Positions 61,510 through 64,000 of a stretch of DNA of 64,000 nucleotides are shown here, piece after piece (positions within the stretch are counted from its first letter, which is position 1; the number at the start of each line of letters is the position of its first letter). The notes under the pieces are model-generated. The model had not been told where the DNA came from and made no database searches. It saw only the letters and a list, made by a program, of their open reading frames with translations. Source of the stretch: Sphingobacterium sp. GVS05A (GTDB taxonomy: Bacteria > Bacteroidota > Bacteroidia > Sphingobacteriales > Sphingobacteriaceae). The DNA lies in the NCBI RefSeq assembly GCF_019969845.1, contig NZ_JAHXYR010000010.1, positions 1 to 64,000 on the forward strand, given 5' to 3'. Position numbers and translations under genes: made by a program.

Positions 61510-63861
61510 CTAGAACGGCATACCTATCCCAAAATTGTACTGTATAAAATTATAACGGTCCGGTTTATGGGTCTGATAATATTGCTCCTTAAATTCTTTT
61601 GAATCGAAGAAATTCTTGATGACCCATTGATTGCTTCCTGAAAACTGTGGGTCTTTTACCTTTAATCCTGCATCCAAACGGATCACAAAGTAATCTGAAT
61701 CAAAGCGTAGTCCAAAACCGGTACCAATGGCTACCTGTCCCAAAAACTTGTTGAATTTAAATTCGCCGCCAGGATTTAAATCGTCATCTTTTTTTAGCCG
61801 CCAGACATTCCCCATATCAACGAACGTTGCTCCGTTCATCTTGGCCCCCAAAAAATTATTTAAGATGCGAAATCTATACTCAGCATTAGCCTCCAATTTA
61901 ATCTCTCCCAACTGATCTAAATTCCTTAGATTCAGACGAAGATCTTCGCTCAAATTTTGCCTATTGTATGCGCCAGGGCCCAGGGTTCGTGCTTGCCAAG
62001 CCCGTATACCATTCATCCCTCCACTATAAAAACTCTTTTCAAATATCAGTAACTTCGAATTGTTACCATACGGAATTGCTATCCCCGGATTAAAACGGAA
62101 AACAAATTGTCTATTTCCGCCAAAGTTACGGTACAAACGATAATCAAATTCGGTTTTCGCATATTGCAAGAACGGTACTCCAAAGATTTTTTTCTCACCA
62201 TCGGCATTTGCCGGTAGTTTAGCAATACTACTTATCAGATCCAACACATTACCACTGACGTCCACTGTTCCACGGAAATATTGAAAATCTTCCTTGCTCG
62301 TCAGCTTTTTCCCGTTCAGAATAAAGGTATATTGCGTTCCCAATCCGAAATATTGACGGTCATTGCTACGTACATACAATTGATACCCTTCCTGTTCGAG
62401 ATTTTTTCGAAAATTTGAATCTAACCTCCCATCCCGATATTCCAATACTATCGGGGTAAAGCTATGATATTTGTTCTCTGTTTCATACCAGGAGTAATTC
62501 AGTGAAGTAATAAAATAGCGGTTGGAATAAGTACGATCCTGATCAAACAACTGAAGAGTCATCGAATATGTTGTTTTTGGTAAACCAAATTTCCCACCTG
62601 GATTAATATGGAAAGGTACCATGAGTCGTGGAATTACTAAATTGACACCCGCCTGAAAATCATTATTGAATATCTTACTCGAAAGCCCCCCTGCCAAACG
62701 AGGATCAAATAGCACACCATACCGCAACTTCACCTCCAATTGCTCAGAGCCACCAAAAATATTACGCTGTGAAAACGTATTTCCGATATTAAAACCACTC
62801 ATCCCCGAGCTAAAAGTATACTCTCCTTCGATCTGGTTACCCATTCGTGGTCGCGGGACGAAATCATAATGAACATCGAGTTTATTGGAATCTTTTTTCA
62901 CAAACTGCACTTTCACAGACCGAAAACCGTTCATCTCATAAAGCCGATCATAAGACTTATTTTCCTCGGCCAACGAATAATAATTCCCCGATCGTAGATA
63001 CATATACCTTTCCAATGGTTTCCAACGAAAGCTATTTGTTTCATCCACAAAAAGAAGTCGTTTTGCAGAATCAGTTATACGGCGAGCTGGTTTCTTTGAC
63101 ATTGCCCCATAATTCCTAATAGTCATATATACACTATCAATTTGATACTTTTTATGTATCGTTGAATCACTGGGATTTTCTACATTTATTTTTAAATCGA
63201 TCAAGTTTCCACTCAATGTAGAGTCAATACCGACACGCATATATTGCCTCAAGTAGTCATAATACCCATTGTTGCGCATAACAATATATAACTTTTCCCG
63301 TTCCTCCAGCAATTTGGCGGCATCATATTGTGTATTGGGCTTGACTTTAGTTTTTGGTAGGATATCCCGATCAAATAACCATTTGGCATCCCCATCTTCA
63401 AATTTACGTTCTATGTTCCTAATTTGATATGCATTTCCTTCATCGACGTTAAAATTGATATGCGCTCTTTTTTTGTTAACTGTAATCTCAGGACTGACTT
63501 TGGCATTAAAATATCCCTTAGTAAACAAAAAACGTCTGATCTGATTAGCGGAAAGGTCAACCATTGCTGAGTCAAGCAAATGAGGAGGTTCGCCTACATT
63601 TCGAATTTTCTTGGTCTTATAGCGTCCTTTTGTCGTATTGAAGGTGTTGTAAATAAATAGATTGACCCTAGAATTAGGTTTTATCTGATTGGATATATAG
63701 GTTTCGGAAGACTCTTTCAATGCTGGTGAAACGCCGGAAATCTGTATTTTTGTAACCAGGGCTTGGTCGTCGCCTATATATTTTGAAGATCGGCAAGATG
63801 CAAAAAATAGCGTCAAAAGCATTATACTTGCAAATCCGATAAAACGAGGGTACTTAATCAT
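61510..63861 (-). CDS. BamA/TamA-family outer-membrane protein (surface antigen D15 type)
   Basis: A 783-residue outer-membrane protein with a lipoprotein-type signal (LTLFFASCRSS, Cys near 22). POTRA-like repeats occupy about 35-330 (IRRFLFTKGYFNAKVS, INFNVDEGNAYQI), and the C-terminal 400 residues form the Omp85 barrel, with the conserved GMNGIRAWQARTLGPG segment and final residues NFGIGMPF. It is shorter than BamA and lipid-anchored, like the TamA-type proteins of Bacteroidota. The ATG at 63861 is used; a TTG lies 6 codons upstream. It is divergent by 8 bases from an RNA methyltransferase gene. Confidence 0.9.
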   Translation of the reverse strand: MIKYPRFIGFASIMLLTLFFASCRSSKYIGDDQALVTKIQISGVSPALKESSETYISNQIKPNSRVNLFIYNTFNTTKGRYKTKKIRNVGEPPHLLDSAMVDLSANQIRRFLFTKGYFNAKVSPEITVNKKRAHINFNVDEGNAYQIRNIERKFEDGDAKWLFDRDILPKTKVKPNTQYDAAKLLEEREKLYIVMRNNGYYDYLRQYMRVGIDSTLSGNLIDLKINVENPSDSTIHKKYQIDSVYMTIRNYGAMSKKPARRITDSAKRLLFVDETNSFRWKPLERYMYLRSGNYYSLAEENKSYDRLYEMNGFRSVKVQFVKKDSNKLDVHYDFVPRPRMGNQIEGEYTFSSGMSGFNIGNTFSQRNIFGGSEQLEVKLRYGVLFDPRLAGGLSSKIFNNDFQAGVNLVIPRLMVPFHINPGGKFGLPKTTYSMTLQLFDQDRTYSNRYFITSLNYSWYETENKYHSFTPIVLEYRDGRLDSNFRKNLEQEGYQLYVRSNDRQYFGLGTQYTFILNGKKLTSKEDFQYFRGTVDVSGNVLDLISSIAKLPANADGEKKIFGVPFLQYAKTEFDYRLYRNFGGNRQFVFRFNPGIAIPYGNNSKLLIFEKSFYSGGMNGIRAWQARTLGPGAYNRQNLSEDLRLNLRNLDQLGEIKLEANAEYRFRILNNFLGAKMNGATFVDMGNVWRLKKDDDLNPGGEFKFNKFLGQVAIGTGFGLRFDSDYFVIRLDAGLKVKDPQFSGSNQWVIKNFFDSKEFKEQYYQTHKPDRYNFIQYNFGIGMPF

Positions 63862-63869
63862 CAATAAAA

Positions 63870-64000
63870 ATGTTGTCAAAAGCGCAAATCAGTCTAATAA
63901 CGTCTCTACAAAACAAAAAGTATAGAAAACAACATGGCTTATTCATCGTTGAGGGCATAAAGTCCGTCAAGGAATTTATCTCATCGAGCTACCAGGTTGA
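63870..64000 (+). CDS. SpoU/TrmH-family RNA 2'-O-methyltransferase, N-terminal part
   Basis: The window ends inside this gene. The 43 codons present read MLSKAQISLITSLQNKKYRK, then HGLFIVEGIKSVKEFI, which is the substrate-binding N-terminal domain of SpoU-type rRNA methyltransferases (the FIVEG block is typical). The AdoMet-binding knot domain lies beyond the window. Its start codon is only 8 bases from that of the divergent BamA-like gene, so each promoter must overlap the other's coding region. Confidence 0.85.
   Translation, partial: MLSKAQISLITSLQNKKYRKQHGLFIVEGIKSVKEFISSSYQV

Overview
The window looks like a chromosomal piece of a Bacteroidota bacterium of the Sphingobacteriaceae, most likely Sphingobacterium or a close relative. 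Reasons: a SusC/SusD outer-membrane uptake pair, a fused response regulator-Crp protein, ccoI/ccoS/hemN cbb3-oxidase maturation genes, EttA, ClpC, a BamA-like surface antigen next to a SpoU methyltransferase, and -7 elements of the TAnnTTTG type in front of several genes. No rRNA, ordinary tRNA, prophage, integrase, insertion sequence or CRISPR array was seen.

Layout. 1-857 is an unexplained non-coding stretch. 858-3969 is a uronate module: a LacI-type regulator convergent with an SDR oxidoreductase-uxuA operon. 4076-8432 is an operon for microaerobic respiration (truncated 2-hydroxyacid-dehydrogenase-like protein, hemN, ccoI, ccoS). 8614-12669 is ettA followed by a FixL-like heme-PAS histidine kinase and a receiver-Crp regulator, which probably senses oxygen and controls the neighbouring hemN-cco operon. 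12855-19256 holds housekeeping genes (clpC, recN, a SprT-like metalloprotease, small membrane proteins). 19338-28097 is a SusC/SusD operon with three more secreted proteins, divergent from a ROK regulator (28410-29639). 29677-40716 is a long minus-strand operon (CstA, AGE epimerase, DUF4434 protein, two SGNH hydrolases, AmpG-like MFS permease, NagX-like DUF5009 membrane protein, FAD oxidoreductase, esterase) that, with the SusCD system and ROK protein, looks like acylated amino-sugar or glycan-fragment utilisation.

41-61 kb is an accessory region with small orphan genes, a solitary YhcG/DUF1016 nuclease, a SUKH immunity-like protein, a lipase/membrane-protein pair, a WGR + SWIM gene pair, a 20-residue-repeat secreted protein, an RraB-domain lipoprotein and at least four decayed or frameshifted genes. 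61.5-64 kb returns to conserved genes: a BamA/TamA-family protein and the start of a SpoU-type RNA methyltransferase.

Main discovery. A Ro60 (TROVE + vWA) orthologue at 57846-59414 is followed within about 20 bases by about 420 bases of structured non-coding RNA made of three tandem Y-RNA-like units. Each has the shared decamer AGTTACTTCG, a long-range helix that covaries between units, and a tRNA-like T arm. The first contains a circularly permuted tRNA mimic: T arm, 7-bp acceptor-like stem closed by a 4-base linker, then a textbook D arm. This matches the bacterial YrlA class of tRNA-mimicking Y RNAs and suggests a Ro-Y RNA surveillance or RNA-processing RNP with an unusual set of three different Y RNAs and no rtcB gene in view.
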